Notes: generated by a model from the sequence alone, not told the origin. A stretch of DNA of 64,000 nucleotides from Vitellaria paradoxa (GCA_019916065.1 CM034244.1:30473933-30537932), one strand, 5' to 3'; counted from the stretch's first letter, positions 33,006 through 45,303 are shown. Program-made: numbers and translations.

Positions 33006-34233
33006 GGTTAATTGCCTTAGAGCCCTTGTACTTAGATCAAAAATCATTTAAACCCCCTCAACTTCAATATTATGAACTAATACCTCATGTACTGTTCACC
33101 AAAATGCAAACCTTGACGCTATTACGTTAACTAATAAAATTACAAAATTGCCACCTTCTTCGCTATCCTCTTCTCTCTTCTCTGTTTTACCCTCTTCCTC
33201 TTCAATCAAGAAAACCCAAATCAAATCAAAAACCCATCCACATAAATTTTTACAGAAATCTTAATCTAATTCTGTTTTTCATTAAGATAATGAAACCCTC
33301 ATTTCTCAACACATTCTTCCTTTTCAACTAAGAAAACCTAAATCAAAACAAAATCTCAACTGCACAAATCTTGACAGAAACACTTAATCTAACAAATTTA
33401 AGGATTAAGATAACAAATATACATTAATTTAAGAACCCTAACTTTTTGTCAAACAAAGTACAAGCATCAACGATCTCTAGTTGCTTTTTTTATATATCAG
33501 CATATATGTATATAGATTTTTTACTCTAAAAAGAGAAGGGAGATTGAAAATACGAAGGGACTATAACAAAATCAAAATATCTATTAACTACCACATTAAA
33601 GGCTCATAGAGTAATGATTTTCAAAAACATCAACAAGCTTTACAGTTTTCATAGTTTGATTATATAATTTTCCTCGTTATCATCTCCAAAATCAAAATCA
33701 AATGTATGAAATTAAAACTCATCGAGATGCCAGGGCATCAATTAGAACAAAAATAAGCAACACGCGCACACACACATAAATATATACACATGTATATATG
33801 TATATATATGTGTGTGTAGATCTGAACTTGCAGGCTAGGTTGTGAACTACCGGCTATCCCAAGGAATGAAGGTAGAAATCTGAATGAAGGAAAGAAGAAG
33901 TAGAGAAGATGGGATTTATGTGACCTTCGATGGCCTCTTCCACACCTTCGACCTGAAGCTTCAGATAAAAGAAAAGAGGACAGCACACAAGTCCGTTCTT
34001 TTGACTCAAGGGCATTTTTGTCTATTCATCACTTTCTTTTTTTTTTTTTTTTTTGGGAATATTGAACGCTTGTACTTTTTCTAAACGTAAAGCACACATA
34101 CCGTTAACTTCAACAGATCTATCCATGTTTTCACTTTGGTAAATAGTATAGAGGATATTAGTGCATAATACTGAGGTTGAGGGGGTTAAAGTGATTTTTG
34201 ACCTAAATAGAGGGGTACAAGGGCAATTAATCC
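33006..34233. mobile_element. Second MULE-like non-autonomous element
   Basis: 1228 bp. The left end GGTTAATTGCC and inverted right end GGATTAATTGCCC continue into ~100-bp inverted repeats containing AACCCCCTCAACYTCA. Both flanks carry TAAAATTAAA (32996-33005 and 34234-34243), a 9-10-bp target duplication. The ends clearly belong to the same family as the element at 30834-32282. The interior has paired blocks with AAACCTAAATCAAA words (33210-33370) and a minus-strand frame at 33738-33986 that I cannot assign. A captured gene leader is possible but not shown. Confidence 0.7.
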
Positions 34234-34243
34234 TAAAATTAAA

Positions 34244-35297
34244 TTAAAAATTCACGCACATAGTTTAATAGGTTGATTAAAAATTAATAGAAAAATTAAG
34301 TAAATATTTATAATTTACAAAACTAAAAAAATATTTTTATTAATTATTAAGACAAAAAAATCACACACATTACGTGTGCACGAGTGTCTCATACTTAAAT
34401 AAATGAATAAATATAACGTCTTATTACCAGAAAAATAGAAATGTTATTACAAACCATGTTTGTAAAATAACTCTATCAAAACGTATGCCCAATTTTTTTC
34501 TTTCAAAGTATTCGTGGACTCTTTAGGTTACATTAAAACTCTTGCAACTCACTTTATAAAGGTAATACATACTTAAAGTCCAACTTGAAATAGGGCAACA
34601 TTTTCAAAATATTTTTCTAAGATTTCAAAATAGAATTTCTCGTAAAATATGCCCTCTGTAAATTATTTTCAAATTGTTTTCTAAACCAAAACTGTGCCGT
34701 TGTGATAGCTGCACCTCACTCGAGCACGTGGCGGTTCTAAAACTGCCTTCAAGCTTGGTTTCTTGCTTCTTGAGTAAGGCGGGCAAAAAACCCATGACCC
34801 GTTTGGACTTATTGAACCGGCGCGTAATGGGTTAAGTCATGGGTGTGATATAAACGGTTCGAGTACAACCCGGCCCATTAAAAATGCCCCATGTTCGCAG
34901 ATTTTTCCAATTGTCCCGTTTGGAACCCCGCCCCCCCCCCCCCCCCAAAAAAAAAAAACCCAAATTATGCCTGTTCGATTACTGGGAGAACATAGACCCG
35001 CAAGACTGGCATAACCTAATGTTTAACGAAACAGGGGTTTTTTTTTTCCTTTTTTTTTTTGATAAGTAAGAAAGTTCAAATTGATACGGATAAATTTATA
35101 AGTGTATAAGAGACATACGTCCGACTTACACAAGAATTACTATCATTTATTTATAATAATTGGGATGAACATTTATTGAGATGCAGTAAAATATTCATGT
35201 TCCACATCATATAAATGGAGCAAGTTTTATATGTATGAAATTCCATTTTCCAAATATAATGTTTTTTTAAAACTGTGAGGAGAGTAAATTTCGTTAT
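34244..35297. other. Intergenic stretch with homopolymer run
   Basis: No gene. It contains 16 C followed by 12 A at 34931-34958, a region where sequencing and assembly are error-prone, and a GC-richer patch at 34700-34890 (GGCCCATT, CCCGTTTGG words) that looks transposon-derived. Confidence 0.5.
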
Positions 35298-35348
35298 AAC
35301 TCTAAAGTTAAGCGTGCTTAAGTAAAAATATTACTAGGATGGGTGACC
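35298..35348 (+). repeat. 5S rRNA-derived fragment
   Basis: AACTCTAAAGTTAAGCGTGC... then TACTAGGATGGGTGACC matches the 3' half of plant 5S rRNA (positions about 45-95: AACTCCGCAGTTAAGCGTGC, TACTAGGATGGGTGACC) with several changes between. The 5' half and the end are not recognisable, so it is not a functional 5S gene. Likely sources are a Cassandra-type TRIM LTR, which carries 5S sequence, or a dispersed 5S pseudogene. Confidence 0.7.
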
Positions 35349-36589
35349 CAAACTAAATAATATTATATTATGAGATTGTGAATCGTTATATAATGGGATT
35401 AGACTCATGTTTGAAATATTTATATTTAGGAAACAATTTATAATCTTGATATGTTAGACTCGTCACCTAACTTTTTTTTGCCAAGAGAGAGTGAAAAAAC
35501 ATAGACAAAAATGATTTTTTTTTTAACGAAATGTGTTTTGAAAATATTTGTAAGATCTATTTTGATGACTCCTATTAGTATATTTGTAAATTTGATAATT
35601 TATAATTAGTTCTAATTTAATAATTTTTAATTAGAATTTTATATCTGTAATTCGAATTTAATGTTAATTATATAATTGTTTATGTCTTAATAAAATTTAT
35701 TAATAAAAAATACTATATATTTCGATGTGTTTCTATGATTTTTATTTGTATTTATAAATTTATAAAAAATATAAAATCTAAAAAAGTTAAGCAAGGTACC
35801 TAAGATAGGTTAGGGCCGGATTTGGTTGATCCCGACCTGACCTGACTTGGCGGAGTGCCAGGTCAGTCGGACAAGCCAACCTGCTATAAGTTCAAAACCC
35901 CGTCAGGGGCGAGACAGGCCAAGCTCGATCCGGCCCAATTCTATAGCTAATCTTGAGGTAACCTCTCTAAGATTCTAAGATTCTTTCACGCTGCAAAGTA
36001 GAAAAAATATATTTATATACCAGCATGGTGCGTATAATTATATTTATTAAAATCAAATTTTATTATATTAATTAACGAAATAAGAATTATAATATTATTC
36101 GATAACAAAATTTACCACCGAAACTGCTGACCACGCCAAACAAAAATACATTAATCGACCTTGATTGTAGAATCCAATGTTGTATTTATAGCTTGGTAAA
36201 AATAAATAAAATAGTACCTAAAACTCTGTTGTAATAATGCTTTTAGCGTTCCCCTCTCTCCCTTCTTTAAATGCTTTTCACTTCCAGTTAATGCCAATAC
36301 CTTTCATTAAATGCACATGGCAGTTGAGTACGGCTACATAGCTGTAATTCAGCTATCAAACAGTCTACCTGTCATATCTATCAGTCACTTATAACGAAAT
36401 AAACTAACTTAGTTTCCTCTGTAACTGTAAGTATATTTCATAAATTACCATGAAGCATTTATAACTACAAGGTCATTTTAATGCTGTGAGACCCATTCCT
36501 AGCATTTATTAGTCGCCAACATTTATTAGTAACCTGGCAGAGTGCCGAATAAATAAACCATAGGTATGCTCGGCGCCTGCCACATGGCA
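35349..36589. other. AT-rich intergenic DNA with a GC-richer island
   Basis: No gene. At 35808-35940 a GGGCCGG...CCGGCCC patch with GACCTGACCTGACTTGG words is GC-rich and partly self-complementary. It looks like a dispersed transposon fragment. Confidence 0.4.
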
Positions 36590-36810
36590 GCGTGTGATTC
36601 CTAGAATTATAACGTCCCTTGAACTCTTAACTGCATCCAACCTGAGCCACGTGTCACCATTCATAGTGTTCAGTGACAAGTGTTCGACGATAAACCACGT
36701 GTCAAAACCCAAAGTGTTTGGTATTGGATCACATGTCAGAACTCAAAGTGTTCGGCCAAGTACCACATGTCACTGGTCAATCTGTTCGGCAACGTCACGT
36801 GTCCTAATTT
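36590..36810 (+). repeat. Degenerate repeat of ~40-50-bp units with ACGTGTC (G-box/ABRE-like) cores
   Basis: Units of the form CCACGTGTCA, about 10-20 nt, then AAAGTGTTCGG recur about five times (CCACGTGTCACC at 36648, CCACGTGTCAAA at 36696, CACATGTCAGAAC at 36731, CACATGTCACTGG at 36763, CACGTGTCC at 36795). ACGTG cores are known binding sites for bZIP and bHLH factors. No gene start is near enough to call this a promoter, so it may simply be a minisatellite. Confidence 0.6.
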
Positions 36811-37527
36811 AATTTTGCCCAACAAGTATGTTAAAAAAAATGATGCGATCACATTCATATGCCAATAAATAAAATGGAAGAAAAAGAATATGTGAATATC
36901 AACTAAATAATAATGATTGTAATTTTTTAATTAATTATTTATTTTATTTTATTATTTTATTATGATTATTGTTAAATTTTTTCGCAAGAGTTATGCCAAT
37001 ACTATTATAGTCCATAATGACGTGGCAACTTCACAATTTTTTTTTCTTTTACATTAAATCCTTTCTTTGGATTATTTCCAGTTTTTTTTTTTTTTTTTTA
37101 ATTTGTTTACTCTCGATTATATCTCCTTCTCGTACACATTACTACACTTTCACACACACAAACATATATGCATAATTTTTATAATTTTATATAAACCATA
37201 ATTATTCAATTAAAAATCAATTGCCTCTTTGCATAATTTTTCTTAATAATATAAAAATGTCATCTCTATTATTTATAATAATATTTATACAACATTCTAA
37301 TACATCTCTGTCATGATTTTTTAATGAGAAAAATAATTACATAAGTCAGTTTTTTCTAGCTATTTTATTAACTTTTTTTTTAAATTTTTGGTAAATTGAA
37401 AAATTATTATAGTCCCCCCCCCCCTTTTTTTCTCTTTTACTGCTATTTTCTCTCATCTTTTCATATCTTGACCTCCAAATAAACACATCCCTCATCTTAA
37501 ATACAAATTTTATTTTTTTCATATTTA
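36811..37527. other. AT-rich intergenic DNA, no gene seen
   Basis: Low-complexity A/T with a T17-type run near 37082 and a C10 run near 37414. Nothing else is recognised. Confidence 0.5.
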
Positions 37528-38209
37528 GGCACCATTTGGTTTATTAAAAAACAATAAAAATCTTTGAAAACATCTGAAAATCTCTAAAAATCTTCAAAAC
37601 TTTCTAACACATTTTGGCTATGTCATACTCCATGAAATCTCTATAAATTTATATATATATATCTATATATTCCAACAAATTTTTACAAATCTCAATACTC
37701 TTTTTTGTAAACCCTAATAACTTTTACAAACCTCAATACTTTTTTTTACAAATCTCAATAATTTTTTCATAAACCTTAATAATATTTTAACAAATTTCAA
37801 CGAATCTGACATAAATCTGTGGAAACGGATCAAAAAAATCGTTCTCACGATTTCTTTCTCCAACTTTTTTATGTAAAAGTTAAAAAGTTCAACAATTTTT
37901 AAAAAAATTCTAACATAAATCCGTGGGTACGAATCGAAAAACCGTTTCCATAGTTTCTCTCTCTAACTTTTTCACGCAGAAGTCAAAAAGTTCAATAATC
38001 CTCAAAAAAATTTTGATATAAATCCATGAGAACAGATCTAAGAAACCATTTTCACGGTTTCTCTTTCCAACTTTTTACTGCAAAAATTTAAAAGTTATAT
38101 TATTTATCTTCCAAAAACAGGGTTTGGGTTAAAAATGACAAGCGTCAAAAATTAGCCCAAACCACTTTTTTTTTTTATTTTTCTTGTTTTTTATCACTCA
38201 AATGCTACC
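37528..38209. mobile_element. Tourist-like MITE with internal tandem repeats
   Basis: 682 bp flanked by TTA on both sides (37525-37527 and 38210-38212). The left end is GGCACCATTTGGTTTATTAAA and the inverted right end is GGTAGCATTTGAGTGATAAA. Its left half resembles the MITE at 21096-21541 (ATCTCTAAAA, TTTCTAACACATTTTG, TATAAATTTATATATAT). It is longer because about three ~115-bp units built on TTTCTCTCTCCAACTTTTT and AAAAAGTTCAA are repeated at 37795-38115. It has no coding capacity. Confidence 0.6.
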
Positions 38210-38413
38210 TTAATACATATTTTCTACTAACAAAATTTTATAATAATATAATACGACACTTTAAAATATATTTTTTATTTTATGTTCTTCTCACAATTCG
38301 ATATGCATTATTAAAAAGAGTAGTCTTATTTTTTATTTTTTTGTGGCACTAACAATTTTTTGTATTGTTTTTCCTCTTTATTGTTAATATTTCGTATCTT
38401 ATTACACCTCCAC

Positions 38414-38415
<2 letters not shown>

Positions 38416-38450
<35 letters not shown>
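38416..38450. repeat. (CT)n microsatellite
   Basis: About 17 CT dinucleotides. The open frame crossing it is an artefact of the repeat. Confidence 0.9.
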
Positions 38451-38454
<4 letters not shown>

Positions 38455-38607
38455 CTATATAAAAGTTAATACAAAATTGAATCCTTCTCCTCTAGTTCAA
38501 AAGAAAAAAAAACTCAATAATTGTCCCCACATTGTAAGAATATACTTAAATTTGAATTTTAATTATATCGAGTTAATTTTACAAAAAAAAAATAATACAC
38601 GGGAAGG

Positions 38608-38628
38608 CCCCCCCGGGGGGGGGGGGGG
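38608..38628. repeat. C7-G14 homopolymer junction
   Basis: Seven C followed directly by fourteen G. Such a palindromic C/G run in AT-rich DNA is unusual and may mark a sequence-assembly join or error. Confidence 0.7.
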
Positions 38629-41229
38629 ACTTGCCAGTTGCTAGTCCTTGATTTTACATCTAACGAGAGGAATGAGTTGACTTTAATTGGATTGAAAGAA
38701 TCTGAAGTCTTAATGATTCCGTGTGAACCAGTTGTTGTCTATCAGAGGTTTTTACACTTTGATTTGATTTTGGTACTTCCAAGTGACAATGATTCGACGG
38801 TGAGATCTACCGTTCTATGAAATCAAAAAGCTAAAGGTCCCATTTCGGATGTGTTTAAGACTTAGTTTGGAAAGATAAAAAACTTATTTTTTTTTTGAAT
38901 AGATATTCACTAAAACTTTTTTTTTTTTTTGGGTTGCTTGGGCATTTAGGGGAAAAATTAGATTTTTAGGTTTTATTAATTTAATATTTTTGTCTTTCTT
39001 AATTTAAAAAAATTTAAAATGTAAAAAATTTAATTTAATTACTTAAAAAAATTAAAAAACTAAATACTTAGAAATGGAAAAGTTAGTTATAGTCTCCAAA
39101 CAAAATTTAAAATGTAAAAAATTTAATTTAATTACTTAAAAAAATTAAAAAACTAAATACGTAGAAATGGAAAAGTTAGTTATAGTCTCCAAACAAAGTA
39201 TGCGTTCATCTCCGCTTTTTTTTATTCCCTTATCCAAAATCCCACTGGGCTTTACCAACGGATAAACCAAAGAACACATAACTGGTCTCCTCGACCATGC
39301 CTCCCAATTGAGTCGTAGGACTCGAAACCAATAACGTGAAGAGTATGCTTATTTACTAGTTCGGCTGCGCCCAGGAACTATAGGTTCATCTGTTTAGTAT
39401 AATATGGTAGTTCTTCTCAATTTGACATTTTTGAGCTTCGGGACTATATATTAGGGGGTCATGATCATATCAAAATGTTGCATATTTATAATAATATTAT
39501 TATTAGGTAAAAAATGTGTTTTGTAACAATTATTTTTATATTTATAATATTTTTTTAGGATAAAACAGTACTTCAAGTTAGGAATGTGAATGAGTAGTTA
39601 GGGTGTCCGTCTAATTAATAATTATCATTATCAAATTTATTTATTTTTTTTCTTACTATTATCATTCCAATCCTATTTATTTTTTTAACTAGAACCCCAA
39701 ATTCGTCTCTTCTATCCCAAACCCACAAAATTAGATTAAATACAATTAATCAGATTACATAAAACTCAATTTGACAAACCTATTAAATATCTAGTTTGAA
39801 ACAAAAAATTAAAAAAATAGCAAATGACAAATATGTTAAATTTATATGACTGCGCAAGCCATTGGTTAGCCTCTAAATTCAACACATGACTATGTTTGTT
39901 AGGACCATTGCCTACGTATATTTTTTTGCGAATTCCATCAAAAAATAAAATATATATATTGTACTAAAGAAAAATAATTACAAAGATACATGTTCATGGT
40001 TTAATATTATCTAGTAACGCTTGTGTAATTTACCTCATATTAAGTTTATAAAAATTTTTAAATAAACAATTTTAAAACATTTAGGAATTTGTTAATATGT
40101 TTAATTTATATGCTTTGTAAAACACTATGTATTGACCATAATTCAATGGTATCAGATTTTAAAATTTTCGATTGAAACAATTAGGTTTTCAAATCAATAT
40201 TGCATTTTATACTCATATTACATATATACACAATTATAATTATAATAAATATATATTATATCATATTGTATTATATTAAACGGGTACTTAACGAATACTC
40301 TATAAGTACTAAGTACTAGATATTCTATAAGTATAAATTAATATCGAATACTGGATATCGGACACCTTATAAATAAATTTTAAACTTGAAAAAATATTAA
40401 ATTTTAATTTCAAACGCCTAATCCTATTAGAATATTTCTTAACAAATTTTTATTTAGTTCAGTCGAATCGAATACACTCATGTATCACTTTAATTGATAA
40501 TTCAAGTTGCGTTTCATAATGCATGCCTAGAAGAATTAAAAATAATGGACTTTGGATAAAGATAATTGAAAAAGTAAAAAAAAAAAAAGTCATCATGTCT
40601 AGGTGAGGTAGCAAGATGGAGACCTTGGGTTTCATACTTTTCTGGCTACAGGGAATTTCTTTCTAAGTGGTAAATGATGTTTGAAAACCACTTTAGCATG
40701 TTGTACAATTATGGTTCAAATCAAATTAGGATATATTTCACTGCCACTTCCCCCCAAAGCACACGCGCACGCACGCGCATTGTATATGTAAATAACACAT
40801 TTACAAGGGACACTGTTGAATAGCATTGTAAAATGGAAAGAATCTTAATTAATAAAGAAAATAAAAATTTTAAATTTATCATTACCAATGAGAGCAATTA
40901 ATTTAATTGAGATCCAAATGAATCATGCATGGTGTTTTAAGATTGTATTTTTGAGACGTGTTGAGTTATGTGTTTCAATTAAAATTTTTTTTTTGGTAGA
41001 ACTTAGACAAAGGGTGGAATTAGGATTTTTTTTATGATTTTTTTTCTGTTATGAATAATTATCAATCCAAATACGTAAATTTATCAACTTAACCATAAAA
41101 TATTCAATCTAAATACACCAGACAGAGTACAAAAAAAAAAGAAGAAGTAAAGTTCAAACATACATAATAAGATTCGAGTGTACATAAAATAGTAAACAAA
41201 AGATAAAAATAATGCACATTATTGAAACT
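38629..41229. other. Intergenic DNA, no gene seen
   Basis: Holds the 93-bp tandem duplication at 39011-39196 and a GC-richer patch at 39245-39390 that I cannot assign. A short alternating ACACGCGCACGCACGCGC run is at 40760-40780. The 60-codon frame at 38638-38820 shows no known domain. Confidence 0.4.
39011..39196. repeat. 93-bp near-perfect tandem duplication
   Basis: Units at 39011-39103 and 39104-39196 differ at one noticed base (ATACTTAG versus ATACGTAG), so the duplication is recent. Confidence 0.9.
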
Positions 41230-43330
41230 GCACCCCTTTGATATTTTAGAGAATAGAATTCATCTATTCTCAAATCTGAATCGATATCTTCAGCAAATTC
41301 TCATTCAATATAAATCATCATAGAATCTACTAAGAACTCCTCTTCTATTTTATTTCCAAGAGCAGTTTTAACATGTTTTATAGTTAAAAATACTCATTTT
41401 GTAGTGGTAATAAAAATAGGCAGAGTCAAATCAGCAATTCCCATAATTTTATGCATCAAATACAAGATAAACACGAATGCAAAGGATCTCATGAATCAAA
41501 CAACCACTAGCTTCTTCACGTATAGAATTAGAAGATCCCTCATGGACCATGTTTTCAAGCACGGTAATAGTTACACCATACATTCTATTAAGCTTTAAAT
41601 AGAATCAAAATGAGAGCTCCATCGAGTAGTTCGAATCTGATGCAAATTATTAATCCGATTAGCTCTTCTACTAGTCTCAAGTTCTCAAGTAGCTACTATA
41701 TGTACAATTTCTATGGCTTGAGTAAAACGTAACTCGGTATGACGTTTGGGAGAAGCACTAATAAGATTGATAATAGCGAACCCTTGGGCCTAGCTCAGCG
41801 GGTGACCCTCTGATTGTGGAGGGCCGAGGCAACAACCCGCAAGGGTTCGAGTCTCCGCTGGTGAAATCCAGTTTCGTTGAGTTATTCTAAGGGCCACCCA
41901 CCACACGTGCAAGCGTGTGACTTAAGCGGTTTGGCGGGCTTGTGGGGTGTTCGTCGGCCCCCGGCTACACGGCTCGTTGAGGGCTGTAATAAATCGGCCG
42001 GGTTTCGGGTCACCAAAAAAAAAAAAGATTGATAATAGCTGTCAGTTTGGAAAAAAATAGCCAAGTAGAAATCTCATTTCCTGCAATTGTAACTACTAAT
42101 GCTAGCTATAGTCGGTAGGTAAAACAATGTACATAATATATAAAGGCAATCTCTAAGAAATAGAGCTTGTAATTCGTTCCGTGCGCCACGCATATTGCTA
42201 GCACTATCATACCTTTGACCTTGCATATTGAGGATATGCAAGTTATATTAAGTAAGGACATCAGAATTTTTTTTTTTTAAGTGTTGAAGCAATAGTGTCT
42301 GAAACATACATAATCTCAAAAAAGCGCTCTTGTAAGAAACCCTGAATGTCAACAAATCTAAAAACAAATAGCCATCTCTTCTTTGTTTGATGCATCTTTA
42401 GCTTTATCAACCAAAATACAAAACTTCGCATCTCCAACTTCTTTATGAATCTTTTTCCTCACTTTGTTTGCGAGAATATACAAAATTTCTTTCTGAATAG
42501 TTGGTGAGATATACTTTACATTTTTTAGAGCTTTTTCTAGGACAACATCATGTATATTAACATTTAATCTCCCTATAAGTCTTATCATCTCCACAAAATT
42601 GCCATGATTATTAGAAGATGAAGATTCATCATGACCTTTAAATGCACATGCTTGTAAGCTAAGCCACCAAACACTTTCAATTGTTGCCGTAAGCCGCAAT
42701 CAATTATTCTGAACTTCTTCTGCTGTTTATGCATTCAATACTTTATTAATATGTCCAATTACTTTCATTAAATCTTCAACATATTTCATAGCATCATTAT
42801 GTGGTGAAGTGGGACCTCCCACATGTGTCAAAAGTGCACATCTAGCCCTATTATTAACCCTCTTCCAACTTGTAAAGCCTTTAGTGATGAATGCAGGAAG
42901 ATGAGACACTTTATCTTGAAACAGAAAGCATGGAAAATAAAATACTACCTCCTTTGAAGGAGAGTACTCTAACCAAGGAAATTGATCGAACCAAGAGTAC
43001 TGAAATCAACGATACTGTCTCCCTGATACGGTCCTTGAGTACTCTACCAGCTTAAGTTGATGCCGACCCATTTCGATATAGGCTCTTCTAGTTTCATCCT
43101 GTTGATTAACAAGATGTTGCCATATAGGGATTTGTATCATAGGATCTCGCTCAAGAGTACTAGCTTAAATTTTAACTCTTCGAGATTTGGAAAGGCCTTG
43201 GTCGTTATGATTAGATATATTAACATTACATAGAGAATGTCCCTCACTGGTTAATGTTTGTTCTTTTGGTTTAAAAATGAAAATATAATTTTTCCTTTCT
43301 TGCTTCCTTAAGTTTTCATTATAATTTATA
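41230..43330 (-). pseudogene. hAT-like transposase pseudogene (TTF-type zinc finger / DUF4371)
   Basis: The minus strand reads, with stops and frameshifts, the order known for zinc finger MYM-type 1-like / hAT-related plant proteins. An N-terminal KNYIFIFKPKEQ block (about 43290) is followed by IQIPIWQHLVNQQDETRRAY (43100), a TTF-like region with YSWFDQFPWLEYSPSKE and VFYFPCFLF (42910-43000), KGFTSWKRVNNR (42860) and the DUF4371 core (HDESSSSNNHGNF, SPTIQKEILYILANKV, CILVDKAKDASNKEEMAICF, 42360-42640). Further on come SASPKRHTELRFTQA and TTRWSSHFDSI (41600-41760), then YLMHKIMGIADL near 41450. The reading is interrupted by a SINE at 41778-42026. It has no catalytic use as it stands. Confidence 0.75.
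41778..42026 (+). mobile_element. tRNA-derived SINE with poly(A) tail and 15-bp target duplication
   Basis: The head contains an A box (GGCCTAGCTCAGCGGGTGA, about 41787-41805) and a B box (GGGTTCGAGTCTCC, about 41843-41856), the internal RNA polymerase III promoter of a tRNA. A GC-rich body of unknown origin (CACGTGCAAGCGTGTGAC, GGCCGGGTTTCGGGTC) follows, and the element ends in A12. The sequence AAGATTGATAATAGC occurs exactly at 41763-41777 and 42025-42039, marking LINE-mediated insertion. It sits inside the hAT-like pseudogene and is GC-rich against AT-rich surroundings. It is not a tRNA gene: there is no acceptor stem or cloverleaf end. Confidence 0.9.
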
Positions 43331-45294
43331 ACCTATTAAAATGATATATGGTAGATATTAGCTTATATGACATATGTAACTATAAAATACAATCTAAACG
43401 AAACACATGAACAAATAAAACTGAAATAGAGCATTATTATACACATTAACATTGTACACATAATTCAATGAATTTTCCCTCTCACTCATCCCCCACCAAC
43501 ACAAATGTGGGTCCATAGGTTGGGACCTACCAATTGCAAATATATTTCTCCTGGACTATATGTTGTATTGAGATTGCATAAACTAACGTTTAAGCCCTTC
43601 CAATTCTATTAGCAATAGTCTAAGTATCCAATAATAGCTCTAAAAACAACCCACCAAACAACCCTAAAGGCATCAAACAAACTTCAAAAAAAAAAAAAAA
43701 CCCAACCAAAATATAAACGTACTCTTGAATGTTCCATAGGACTACCACAAACATTATATATAATATAATATAATATAATATAATATAATATAATATAATA
43801 TAATATAATATACAGTATACAATATATAATATATATCATATAAAAGATCTCAGTACATTTGATTTCAAAAGAATCAACCCTGTTGGTTGTGCTGCTGTAG
43901 CCTTTTGCTCTGCTTCAAAAAAAAAAAAAAAATACAAAGGAAGACCCAAAAATTTAGCTTACCGGGAAAGCGAGAGAGATGAAAGGGTAAAAAGTTAGGA
44001 GTTTTACAAAAGAGTTAGAAGTTTTACCCAAATATAAGTATGCACTCTTGGTATTTGTCTTAATTTTTTATTTTTTGAGCCTTTAGGACTACTAATTTTT
44101 TTTTTATTTGTAAAATATATTTGGATTATAAGCTAAGTATTACCTAAGCTATAAATAATTAGACTAAAATTTAAAATATATTTGGGTTACGAGTTGAGTA
44201 TTATCCGAGCTATAAAAAATTAAACTAAAATATTACTACTAAAAAAATTTTTTTCCTAAATTTTACTCAAGTTACAGCCCATCATAACCCCCTCATGCCG
44301 TTGCTTCTAAACTTAAACTAATTTCTTTAATAGTTTTAACCATTTCTTTTTTCAAAGGATCAAAATTAGCATCATCTGTAACCTAATCTCTCAATTGATC
44401 ATCTCTTGAGCAAATATGATCACCGCAGTAGTACCATCTCTAGAGCCAATTTGTCTTTAAGTAGCAACATGTGAAAAGGGCACATAAGAAAATAAATTAT
44501 TATGGTTCTATATAACTTTGATGCAATTAATACTAAAGAAAGAGAATTCTACAATAGGTGACCCATTGTATTAGTATCACTTTTGTATTTTAGTAGTATC
44601 AAAAAAGTTTTATGTTCCGGGCAATTGTAACATTAGTATTGATAACTATTAGTGTCCAAGAATTTAAAGTTTCTAACTTTACATCTTTTCCATCTTTATG
44701 TTATTATTCTAAAAGAATTTTATAATGATCCAAATTTAGATTTGTGATGCATCATCAACTAAGCTACTTAATAGTTTATGGTAGATTAGAAGATAATTTG
44801 TCCTCAGCTAGCAAGATCCTAATACCAAATTTTCTTCTAAATATTTATATTCAATAACTAAAGATCATCTTGATATAATTTTTTTAAACCACCTAAACAA
44901 GTTGGAAAAAAAATCATAACCACCATATATCAACTTTACTCCTATGTAAACATATTTGTATACATATATTGTAAAATTTAATAAGGTAACAGAGAGACAC
45001 TACAAGTTCAAGTATGCTATTTGTCTACTTAACATGCTTGTGGAAAGGCAAAATGTCTAAGAGCAATATAAGCTCATAATAAACTCCTAAATCATCATTA
45101 AAGTTCAATCCCCCATTCCCAGAAAGCAAAGGATTATGAGAATTTTAACATAGCAACAAAAACATCAATGCTACCATTTAGACAAACCAAAGAAGGTATT
45201 ATTACAAGTTCTCAAAAAAAATAAAAAATAAAAGCATCAAATATTTATCAAATATTTGATATGCGATACAAACTATCTCTAGATCGGATCGAAA
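43331..45294. other. Intergenic DNA, no gene seen
   Basis: AT-rich. It contains the pentanucleotide microsatellite at 43755-43812 and short A-runs near 43686 and 43919. No coding region is supported. Confidence 0.5.
43755..43812. repeat. (TAATA)n pentanucleotide microsatellite
   Basis: About 11 uninterrupted 5-bp units, running into less regular ATATA sequence on the right. Confidence 0.9.
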
Positions 45295-45303
45295 TAAAAA
45301 TTT

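Noticed and set aside
35298..35348. Functional 5S rRNA gene
   Set aside because: Only about half of the molecule is recognisable, with changes in the middle and no terminator or 5' half.
41778..41875. tRNA gene
   Set aside because: A and B boxes are present, but there is no matching acceptor stem or 3' end. The unit continues into a body, a poly(A) tail and a target duplication, so it is a SINE.
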